From positions 1-44,483 of the forward strand of contig JABJGI010000133.1 in NCBI GenBank assembly GCA_018662305.1: DNA of 44,483 bases, given 5' to 3'. Below are positions 29,377 to 37,214 of this stretch, one piece after another. The stretch's first letter is position 1, and each line of letters starts with the position of its first letter. The notes beneath the pieces were generated by a model, which ran no database searches, was not told where the DNA came from, and saw only the letters and a list, made by a program, of their open reading frames with translations. The position numbers and the translations under genes were made by a program. Source of the stretch: Porticoccaceae bacterium. Its GTDB lineage: Bacteria > Pseudomonadota > Gammaproteobacteria > Pseudomonadales > GM7GCV1.

Positions 29377-30410
29377 AACTCGCTCTCCTTAAACAATGCT
29401 TGATGACATTGAGCAATAGTGGAAAGCGCTACCGACTCCGGGCTGTCGCCACCAATATCAAAACCCATTGGGCCCCTTAACAAGCCTTGAATATCGGAAT
29501 CCGGATCTATTTCTGCCAAATCCAGAACCTCTCGCTTTCTCTCATTGGGCCCGAGTAAACCGATGTAGCGCAGTGTCTTGGAGTCTTTCAGACTGGCCAG
29601 CCAAGCCGCATCCAGTTCTAAATTGTGACTCATAATGATTGCCGCATCGGCATCAATAACCTGATCGAATCCTCCTGGGGTTTGGCGAATAACGCGCTTG
29701 ACCTGAGGGAAATCGGCTTCTCTTGCGAAGGCGGGACGATGATCGATCAAGGTGATATCCCAATTCATCGAGGCCGCTAGTCTGACCAATGGCTGAGCGT
29801 CTTCTCCTCCACCAATTACCCAAAGCCTCGCTGCCCTATTGTGCCGGTTCAAGGACCATCGCTTCGAACCCTCATGAATGACTTGGTGCTTAGACCCATC
29901 TTTGTCATTTATTTTTGGTAGCTCAGAATCGGCAGGCTTAGATATTGGTTGTGCGAGATCGTCCAGTAAATACAAGACATTGAGATCTTCAGAAGCCTCA
30001 CTCTCTATACATTGAAGCAGATAACTGTCTTGCCCAGCTTCCATTCGCTGCGACAATTCAAACAGTACCTTTCTCTGGGCTTCCATCACTGGCTGGACCA
30101 AAATCTCCACCCGTCCATTGCAACCCAGCCCTAGTTCCGCAGCAACACTACCCTCATCTGTGCTGTCATAGAGAACACACTTTGGTTTGCCAGATGCCAG
30201 TACTTTTCGCGCATTGAGGCGAATATCCGCTTCCAGACACCCTCCACTAACCAATCCAAAACTCTGCCCATCAGGGTCTACCAGCATCATGGCGCCGGGC
30301 TGACGGTAACTCGAACGAAATTTGCTGACCACAGTAGCTAGAACCCAGCCCGAAGAAGGGTTCTGCTGAAGCTGCTTTAAAAGATAGGAAAGATGCGTAC
30401 TAACCAGCAT
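29373..30410 (-). CDS. XdhC/CoxI family molybdoenzyme maturation protein
   Basis: ATVVSKFRSSYRQPGAMMLVDPDGQSFGLVSGGCLEADI; LWVIGGGEDAQPLVRLA; RGPMGFDIGGDSPESVALSTIAQ. Confidence 0.92.
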   Translation of the reverse strand: MLVSTHLSYLLKQLQQNPSSGWVLATVVSKFRSSYRQPGAMMLVDPDGQSFGLVSGGCLEADIRLNARKVLASGKPKCVLYDSTDEGSVAAELGLGCNGRVEILVQPVMEAQRKVLFELSQRMEAGQDSYLLQCIESEASEDLNVLYLLDDLAQPISKPADSELPKINDKDGSKHQVIHEGSKRWSLNRHNRAARLWVIGGGEDAQPLVRLAASMNWDITLIDHRPAFAREADFPQVKRVIRQTPGGFDQVIDADAAIIMSHNLELDAAWLASLKDSKTLRYIGLLGPNERKREVLDLAEIDPDSDIQGLLRGPMGFDIGGDSPESVALSTIAQCHQALFKESEL

Positions 30411-30449
30411 GACCGCCAGACATAATTCGGGCTAAAGGCGGCAATGCAG

Positions 30450-32642
30450 TTAGGACCAGCTCAAATCGTGCTGATTGATTGGCGTGGAGCGAACCCGCTT
30501 TCCGGTAGCGAAATAGATCGCATTGGCCACTGCAGCCGGGGTTGGTGGTCCACCGGGCTCACCCATACCACCCCACCAGCCATCTTCCGAGAGCGCAAAA
30601 TAACAATTTGCCGATGGCATTTGCGGCATACGCATTAGGTGGTAGCTATCAAAGTTGGTATTGGTGAACTGTCCGTTCTCGAGATCAAGACCACCATAGA
30701 GCGCATGTGAGAGCTCCCAACAGGCCGCGCCCTCCAATTGCTCAGAGGCGTTAAGTTCGTTGATGAGATAACCACTGTTGATAATGATATCGAGCTTATC
30801 GATGGTGAGCTGTCCACGCTGACTGACACTCACGGTGGCACAGGCTCCGCAATAAGAATTGTGGTCTTCAACAACCGCAATACCCATACCCTGCCCCTTC
30901 GGCAAATCCGTTCTAAAGCCGCAAACCTCCTTCATTTTCAGAAGAACTCTTTGCCAGGGCTCCAAACCCTTGGTCATTTCCAGACGCCATTCGAGCGGAT
31001 CCCAATCAGCCGCAAGGGCCATTTCATCGACAAACTGCTCGATGATAAATCCGTTCTGGTTGGCTCCGGGGCCGCGATGTGTCGCCGTGGGGAGATGGGT
31101 CGCCACGTTGTGACGCTCGTGCCGCCGGTTTGGCACCAGATATGGCATTGTCCCGATGGAATAGTCGGCCGTCGCTGGGCCGTGGTTTGCTACACCCTCA
31201 TGGGTAAACCAGACCGCGCGCGAGAAAAATGCCTCTGGCAGCCCTCTCTCCCCCAGTGAAGCCTTAAGTTCAGTGTAAACGGGAGGTCTCTGTTTATCGT
31301 GAGTAATGTCTTCTTCTCGCGTCCAGATCACCTTCACCGGACGGCGTAGTCGATTGGATATCTCAGCAGCCTGTTTAGTCACCGCTGTAGCACCACCGCC
31401 ATTACCACCAAAGGCACCACCGAGAAAAGCCGTATGCACAAAAATCTCCTTGGTATCGCGACCCAGATGGTCTGAGATGATGCGTAGGGGTGCCGCTTGA
31501 TCCTGAGTCGGAGACCAGACGTCGATACGCTCGTCCGTCACACTCACTGTGGCATTGATAGGCTCCATACGGGCATGAGTTTCGTAGGGCCTATGGTATT
31601 GCGCGCTAAGGGTATTTCCCCCTTGATTAATACGGCCGAGAGCATCTGAACCGATTTCATTACTAACATCACCCTCAACACCGAAGAGTCGTTGCGCTTC
31701 AGCAGCCTGAGTTTCGTTACTGACATTGGCATTCGGGCCGTAATCCCATTCGATGGGCATAAGGTCCAGCGCCGTTTTAGCCCTGTACCAGCTGTCGGCC
31801 ACAATGGCGACACCGTTTTGCATATCAGAAGTAAAGGTTTTGCCCTCGAGAGCATGGAACTCAACCAGATCGATAATTCCAGGTCGGTTGCGGACAGCAT
31901 CGAAGTCATAGCTCTTAACCTTGCCCCAAGGCACTGGGCAGCATTTCACCGCGGCATAAACCATGCCGTCCAATCTGGTATCTATACTGTATTGGGCGCT
32001 GCCATTTACCTTGTGCGGTATTTCCATACGAGGCAGTGGTTTACCCATCAGCCACCACTGATCCGGCGTTTTGATGGTTGGTTCTTGCGCAAGCTGAACC
32101 TCCGCAGCGGCGGTGACGAAATCGGCATAACTAGCTTGATTCGAGCCAGAACTTAGCACGCCCTGCTTTGCAGTAACTTGGGATGGATCGACATTCCAAA
32201 CAATCGCAGCGGCGGCTTTCAGACGCTCACGCGCAGATGCTCCGGCCTGCATGATATGAGGATGTTGCAACCGCACCACCTGAGACCCGTGAGTGGTGGT
32301 TACCTTGTATTCCTGCCCCTGGTTTAGATGGCGATTCATATCGGCAAACACTGCCCGGACATTTTCCCAAGGCACATCGAGCTCTTCAGCAATCATGGTT
32401 GGAACAGAGGTTAGCGCCCCCTGCCCTTGCTCTGTATGTGGCACACGGATGGTAACGGTGCCATCCAGGTCAATAGTTAGCCAAGCGTTGATCTCTGCCC
32501 CATCCGTCGGTGTTGTCCAAGGCTCAGGGGCTACGACGCCGGCTGAGGCTCCTGGAAGATGGAAGCCGAGAATCATGCCACCACCGGCACCGGCCATTGT
32601 GCGAATCATGGTGCGACGAGAAATTTTCGTTTGCATATTCAT
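30450..32642 (-). CDS. Xanthine dehydrogenase-family molybdopterin-binding subunit (IorB-like)
   Basis: Tat-like SRRTMIRTMAGAGG signal; FLGGAFGGNGGG; THRGPGANQNGFIIEQFVDEMA; GMGEPGGPPTPAAVANAI. Confidence 0.93.
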   Translation of the reverse strand: MNMQTKISRRTMIRTMAGAGGGMILGFHLPGASAGVVAPEPWTTPTDGAEINAWLTIDLDGTVTIRVPHTEQGQGALTSVPTMIAEELDVPWENVRAVFADMNRHLNQGQEYKVTTTHGSQVVRLQHPHIMQAGASARERLKAAAAIVWNVDPSQVTAKQGVLSSGSNQASYADFVTAAAEVQLAQEPTIKTPDQWWLMGKPLPRMEIPHKVNGSAQYSIDTRLDGMVYAAVKCCPVPWGKVKSYDFDAVRNRPGIIDLVEFHALEGKTFTSDMQNGVAIVADSWYRAKTALDLMPIEWDYGPNANVSNETQAAEAQRLFGVEGDVSNEIGSDALGRINQGGNTLSAQYHRPYETHARMEPINATVSVTDERIDVWSPTQDQAAPLRIISDHLGRDTKEIFVHTAFLGGAFGGNGGGATAVTKQAAEISNRLRRPVKVIWTREEDITHDKQRPPVYTELKASLGERGLPEAFFSRAVWFTHEGVANHGPATADYSIGTMPYLVPNRRHERHNVATHLPTATHRGPGANQNGFIIEQFVDEMALAADWDPLEWRLEMTKGLEPWQRVLLKMKEVCGFRTDLPKGQGMGIAVVEDHNSYCGACATVSVSQRGQLTIDKLDIIINSGYLINELNASEQLEGAACWELSHALYGGLDLENGQFTNTNFDSYHLMRMPQMPSANCYFALSEDGWWGGMGEPGGPPTPAAVANAIYFATGKRVRSTPINQHDLSWS

Positions 32643-32651
32643 ATCAGCACC

Positions 32652-33122
32652 TCAGGACTTAGACGCGTCGTAAATTTCGACGGCCCGATGAATCGCTGCG
32701 CGTATGCGCGGATAGGTGCCGCAGCGGCACAGATTGCCACTCATGGCTGAATCAATCTCAGAATCGGATGGATTGTCTGTTTGGGATAGTAAGGCTGCCG
32801 CGCTCATAATCTGACCGGACTGACAATATCCACACTGAGGTGTGCTGTGTTCAATCCATGCCTGCTGAACAGGATGAGAATTGTCGTTGGAAAGACCTTC
32901 AATGGTGGTTATTTGTCGACCAACGGCGCTAGAAACCGGAGTAATGCAGGACCGGATCGGCCTTCCATCCAAATGAATGGTGCAAACACCGCACTGAGCA
33001 ATGCCGCAGCCAAATTTGGTGCCGGTTAATCCAATGCTGTCGCGCAGCACCCAAAGAATTGGCGTTTCTGGTTCGACATCAACCTCATAGGCTGTGCCGT
33101 TAACCCTTAAAGATATGGCCAT
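32652..33122 (-). CDS. (2Fe-2S)-binding subunit of molybdenum hydroxylase (IorA-like)
   Basis: [58 protein letters not shown]. Confidence 0.95.
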   Translation of the reverse strand: MAISLRVNGTAYEVDVEPETPILWVLRDSIGLTGTKFGCGIAQCGVCTIHLDGRPIRSCITPVSSAVGRQITTIEGLSNDNSHPVQQAWIEHSTPQCGYCQSGQIMSAAALLSQTDNPSDSEIDSAMSGNLCRCGTYPRIRAAIHRAVEIYDASKS

Positions 33123-33322
33123 AATCTGCTCTCCCCCAAAGAGCCGACAGACGGAATCCCTTGTAACCTATCGACGACTAAAGATTTATCAAGAATATAG
33201 AGGATGGCCCGCAGGCGGACAAGTTACCGCAAGATAACTAAAGGTCTAGCTTGGGATTAAATTGAGAATATGGTGCCCGGGGCCGGAATCGAACCGGCAC
33301 GGCCGTGAAGCCGAGGGATTTT

Positions 33323-34016
33323 CTTACCAACTACAACTTTCGCTGCTGCGATTTAATATCGCATTTGTGGTCTGGACTTTCTCTTCACCATATCTCAGAG
33401 TATTTACTCAAAGACTTAGGCAGGAGCCGTCAAGTCTCTACACTTTCCAAGGAGCGGAGCATGAAGCTACACAAGTATTCTGAAGATGCCTTGAGAGAAG
33501 CCGTTAGTGCTTCAACTTCAATGCGACAAACCCTTCAAAAACTAAATGTTGCACCATACGGCGGCAATTATGACGTGTTGCGAAAGGCCATCCGTCATTT
33601 TGATCTGGATACTTCTCACTTTACTGGCCAAGCATGGAACAAAGGAATGCAGCTCTCTTGCAGAAGGCCTTTAGAGGATTACCTTACGAATAAAGTTCCT
33701 ATCCAGTCCTATAAACTGAAGAATCGTCTCTTACGAGAAAACATCCTCAGCCGAAAGTGTTCCAGTTGTCAGGCGGAAGATTGGCTAGGCCAACCTATTC
33801 CGCTAGAGCTTGATCACGTCAACGGAGACAACAAAGATAATCTACTGACAAATCTTCGTCTTCTCTGTCCTAATTGCCATGCTCTTACACCAACCTACAG
33901 GAGTAAGAACCGCACCAAGGCTTAGCTCGGGATTGCCACCATCATTAAATGCTGAGGTTTCCCCGAATTTGACTCCATTCACATCAGGCGTTTCCGACCT
34001 GCGTGCTCAAAGTTTT
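33323..34016 (-). ncRNA. Group I intron (694 nt) in the tRNA-Leu(UAA) anticodon loop, after U34
   Basis: Core elements on the minus strand: P TTCGGGGAAACCT (33955-33967), Q GGCAATCCCGAGC (33925-33937), R GTGTAGAGACTTGACGG (33427-33443), P7' AAGTC (33375-33379); P3 GGAGTC/GGCTCC; P1 CTT/GAG with U.G at the splice site; P9 GAAA loop; terminal G at 33323. Confidence 0.95.
33461..33925 (+). CDS. HNH homing-type endonuclease, antisense to the intron
   Basis: AAGGAG 6 nt before ATG 33461; MKLHKYSEDALREAVSASTSMRQTLQKL...DTSHFTGQAWNKG N-domain and CSSC...LELDHVNGDNKDNLLTNLRLLCPNCHAL zinc-binding HNH motif; stop at 33923-33925. Confidence 0.93.
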   Translation: MKLHKYSEDALREAVSASTSMRQTLQKLNVAPYGGNYDVLRKAIRHFDLDTSHFTGQAWNKGMQLSCRRPLEDYLTNKVPIQSYKLKNRLLRENILSRKCSSCQAEDWLGQPIPLELDHVNGDNKDNLLTNLRLLCPNCHALTPTYRSKNRTKA

Positions 34017-34076
34017 AAGTCCCTTGTGTCTACCAATTTCACCACCCGGGCATATTCATGAGTGGGGAAGCGCGCC

Positions 34077-34082
34077 ATTCTA
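34077..34082 (-). promoter_or_regulatory. Putative -10 (TAGAAT) of the tRNA-Leu gene, followed by GC-rich GGCGCGC discriminator
   Basis: Minus strand GTAGAATGGCGCGCTTCC about 25 nt upstream of the tRNA 5' end; same layout upstream of the tRNA-Cys locus; -35 weak. Confidence 0.4.
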
Positions 34083-34102
34083 CTTGGCGTCTAACAATTC
34101 AG

Positions 34103-35287
34103 CTAGTCTTCGTCTGGAAATCCGTAGTCATCCATCCAATTGCCGGTTGATCCGCGCTCCTGCAACTCTAAAAGGGTGGGCCAAAGGTACCAGGGCGAGC
34201 GAGCATCTGAGTTCCACAGACCAACAAAGGCAAAACCGCGTTCAGGATCGAGCAATATTTGTGAACCATAGCCAGAAATATAACCGGAGTGGGTCACAAG
34301 ACTTCTGTCTTCCCAGAGATAGTGTCTCCAACCGAGGCCATAGCCGGTGTCCTCAAGTCGATTCCGCACTCGCCACAGGGCGCGATCCTGAGTTGGCGTA
34401 TCTGTGAGCCATGCATGGGCGCTGGTCAGCGTTTGAGTACTAAGGGCGGGGTTTAGGCCCAGATTTGCGAAGGCCCAAGCCACCATGTCCTGCAGTGACG
34501 CATTAACCCCTGCGGAGGGCGCCACTTGATCATAGGGGCTCTCCGGGTCACCGGGAACATATCGGCGGTTTCTTATTTCATTTTTGCGATGGGGAACGGC
34601 CCAGCTGTCAGCCCGAACAAGATCGTTCACCCCAACAGAAGCAGTGTGCATGCCGAGGGGGTCAAAGATGCGCTGCTGCATGACCTCCTCAAAGGAAGAC
34701 TCGGTGGCCGCTTCTATCACTTTGCCCAGAGCGGCAAAAGTGAGGTTTTGGTAGGTGTGACATTCGCCAACTGGACAGACTAAGTCCACATTGGCCAGGC
34801 GATCCATAATTCGGTTAAGGTCAACTTCTGCCTCTAAGTCATTGTCGTAGGCGTTTGGCGGTAATCCCGTTTGATGACTAGCCACCTCTATGAGGCTAGG
34901 CTGGCGCTGCCCGTTTAAGCGGAAAAGTTCTGGTGAGATGGGTGCATTTAGATCGATCACGCCGTCCCGAGCCAGGTCAGCGAGCAATGTTCCAGTAAAA
35001 GTTTTGGATACTGAGCCCACTCGAAACACAGTGGTTGCAGTTACGGGCTCACCTGAGCGAATGGCGGTTTCGCCAAAGGTTTTTTGATAGACCAATTGAC
35101 CATTGTCTATCACTGCTAGAGCAAGACCCACCACTTCCTGATCCTCGCGCATAATGCGCTCGACCTGCTGATCAAAAAGAGGCAAATAGGTTGCTAGGGG
35201 CTGAGTATCATCCTGCGCATAAACAGCGGGATGGGGTGCTACGCAAAGAGCGACAACAGCAAATAATATTTTTATCTGTAACTTCAC
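34103..35287 (-). CDS. Serine hydrolase, beta-lactamase/class C-like
   Basis: Signal peptide from GTG 35287; RVGSVSKTFTGTLLADL (SxxK), CHTYQNLTFAALGKVIE (YxN), THSGYISGYGSQI. Confidence 0.9.
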   Translation of the reverse strand: MKLQIKILFAVVALCVAPHPAVYAQDDTQPLATYLPLFDQQVERIMREDQEVVGLALAVIDNGQLVYQKTFGETAIRSGEPVTATTVFRVGSVSKTFTGTLLADLARDGVIDLNAPISPELFRLNGQRQPSLIEVASHQTGLPPNAYDNDLEAEVDLNRIMDRLANVDLVCPVGECHTYQNLTFAALGKVIEAATESSFEEVMQQRIFDPLGMHTASVGVNDLVRADSWAVPHRKNEIRNRRYVPGDPESPYDQVAPSAGVNASLQDMVAWAFANLGLNPALSTQTLTSAHAWLTDTPTQDRALWRVRNRLEDTGYGLGWRHYLWEDRSLVTHSGYISGYGSQILLDPERGFAFVGLWNSDARSPWYLWPTLLELQERGSTGNWMDDYGFPDED

Positions 35288-35357
35288 CGGCGCTTTATAA
35301 ATAAAGCCGCCGGTTGAGTCCAGTTGTTTAAGATAAATCTTTAAAGTTGCACGAATT

Positions 35358-37082
35358 CTAGGGTCCGCCCATACCTCCAACCATACCGCCACCCAGCCTG
35401 GCCGCTGCTTCGGCGTCTCTTCTAAGAATACCAGCAGTTTCAGCATGAGCTTCGAACTGAAGCGCCATTTCAGCTACTAGTTCTGGATGCTGGTCTGCCA
35501 CATTCTCGCCTTCACCTGGGTTCTCTGTCATTGAGTACAGCTCCCACTCTTCGGCAAAGGGTGCACGAAACATCTTCCAATCTTCATGGAAAAGAATGCT
35601 CTCACCCGCCTCATCTAAGCCAATATACTGGCCTTGATGTGGTTCAAACTCGGGATCCTCAATTACGCCAGCAAAGGACCTACCGCGAATGGGCAGCACT
35701 TGTGCTCCGGCGGCGTTGACACTGACCTCTTCAACACCAGCCAGATCCATAATGGTGGGCATAATATCCATCACTGTCAGCAGCGAGTTGCTAATTTGGC
35801 CATTCTGCATTGAAGCAGGTGGTGTAATGAATGCTGGAACCCGAATACCACCCTCATATTGAGACCCCTTGTCTTCACGAAAAGGCGCAGACTGAGCATC
35901 TGACCAGCCCTGTCCTAAATGGACCCAAGAGTTTCGGCGGCCAATATTTTCTATGTCATTGTTATAGCGATCAAAATTGCCACGAGGAGAGCGAATTTCG
36001 CCACCCTGCGGACCGTTATCGTTGTGATAAATGATATAGGTGTTGTCCAGTTTTCCAGATTCTTCCAGATAGCTGATCAGCCGACCAAATTCATGGTCGA
36101 GATGCTCTGTCATCGCAGCGTAGAGCTCCATAGTACGACTATGAAGTTGTTTATCTTCCTCCGAGAGCTCGTCCCAACTGGCGGCTTCTTCAGGGCAAAC
36201 TGAAGTATCGGCGTTGGCAGCCAATACGCCCATTTCCGCAGCACCTTGCTGGCGAGCGATACAGAGCGCCTCGTAGCCATCGTCGTAGTGGCCAACAAAC
36301 CTGTCTTCCCAGCCTGGGTAGACTTGCAGGGGCCAGTGAGGTGAAGTGGGTGAAAACCAAGCGAAAAACGGCTGATCAGCATCGCCTTCGCTGATAAATT
36401 CGATCATGTAGTCCACGTACGCATTAGTGGAATAAAAATCATCCGGCAGTGTGTCCATCATTTCCCCGTCTAGGAGATAGGGCATCACATCAAGGTGATC
36501 CGGACGAAAATGGTCATTACTGCCCCCGCTCATCAGCGCAAAGGTTCTTTCAAATCCGCGATCGTATGGAGTGTTCACGCCTATTTCAGAGCCGAGATGC
36601 CATTTCCCTGAAATATAGGTTTGATAGCCACCATCGCGCATTCGTTCTGCTAGCGTCAGCACTCGATCTGTAATAATTCCCTCATAACCTGGCAGTCCCA
36701 CATGTTCCGGCGCATGCGCATTGGCGTTCTGGGTTCCCACTCCCGCTTCATGGTTACCAGTACCGCTCATCAACATAGAGCGCGTTGGCGAGCAGCTAGT
36801 GGATACATGAAAGTTGGTAAGGCGAACACCCTGTAGAGCAATTTCATCGATGTTGGGCGTTGGGATATCTTTCCCTCCAAAAGCGCCAAGATCGGTATAA
36901 CCCATATCATCTGTTGTGAAGATAATAAAATTTGGACGCGTCTGGCTGTCTGAGCTTGTCTCTGCCATATCGTCCATTTCGACTGTGACGGATTCGGTAG
37001 ATTCCTGGCTGCAAGCAGACAAGATCAGCATAGCGGCAATGCCCGCAATCGCGGCGAGTTTTCTTTTAGTGGATTTGATCAT
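35358..37082 (-). CDS. Arylsulfatase, lipoprotein (paralogue A)
   Basis: Lipobox LILSAC; TDDMGYTDLGAFGG; CSPTRSMLMSGTGNHEAG sulfatase signature; GKWHLG. Confidence 0.95.
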   Translation of the reverse strand: MIKSTKRKLAAIAGIAAMLILSACSQESTESVTVEMDDMAETSSDSQTRPNFIIFTTDDMGYTDLGAFGGKDIPTPNIDEIALQGVRLTNFHVSTSCSPTRSMLMSGTGNHEAGVGTQNANAHAPEHVGLPGYEGIITDRVLTLAERMRDGGYQTYISGKWHLGSEIGVNTPYDRGFERTFALMSGGSNDHFRPDHLDVMPYLLDGEMMDTLPDDFYSTNAYVDYMIEFISEGDADQPFFAWFSPTSPHWPLQVYPGWEDRFVGHYDDGYEALCIARQQGAAEMGVLAANADTSVCPEEAASWDELSEEDKQLHSRTMELYAAMTEHLDHEFGRLISYLEESGKLDNTYIIYHNDNGPQGGEIRSPRGNFDRYNNDIENIGRRNSWVHLGQGWSDAQSAPFREDKGSQYEGGIRVPAFITPPASMQNGQISNSLLTVMDIMPTIMDLAGVEEVSVNAAGAQVLPIRGRSFAGVIEDPEFEPHQGQYIGLDEAGESILFHEDWKMFRAPFAEEWELYSMTENPGEGENVADQHPELVAEMALQFEAHAETAGILRRDAEAAARLGGGMVGGMGGP

Positions 37083-37214
37083 TTGGTCCCCAACAAAGGT
37101 GGTTTTCTAGCAGCGGGCATTTAACCACTAGACGTTAGCGAAATCGCTTCCCTGACCAGAATTTATTCTTAATGCCCTGTTAAGTGCAACTGAGCATTGA
37201 CCGCGCTGTAACCA

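Larger units (their letters stand above)
33271..34051 (-). tRNA. tRNA-Leu(UAA), interrupted by a group I intron; exons 34051-34017 and 33322-33271
   Basis: Spliced product GCCCGGGTGGTGAAATTGGTAGACACAAGGGACTT+AAAATCCCTCGGCTTCACGGCCGTGCCGGTTCGATTCCGGCCCCGGGCACCA is an 87-nt tRNA-Leu: 7-bp acceptor stem, anticodon stem AGGGA/TCCCT, long variable arm, encoded CCA. Confidence 0.96.

Noticed and set aside
30738-32750. Several plus-strand ORFs of 60-173 aa opposite the molybdenum hydroxylase genes
   Set aside because: Antisense to a well-supported family gene, with no recognisable domains; high-GC shadow ORFs.
33305-33460. N-terminal extension of the HNH ORF (MKPRDFLTNYNF...)
   Set aside because: Begins inside the tRNA exon and covers P7/P9 intron-core sequence; a good SD (AAGGAG) precedes the internal ATG at 33461.
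33262-33483. ORF on + strand beginning MRIWCPGPESNRHGREAEGFSYQL
   Set aside because: Translation of the complement of the tRNA-Leu 3' exon; CPGPESNRHGR-type proteins are familiar misannotations over tRNA genes.
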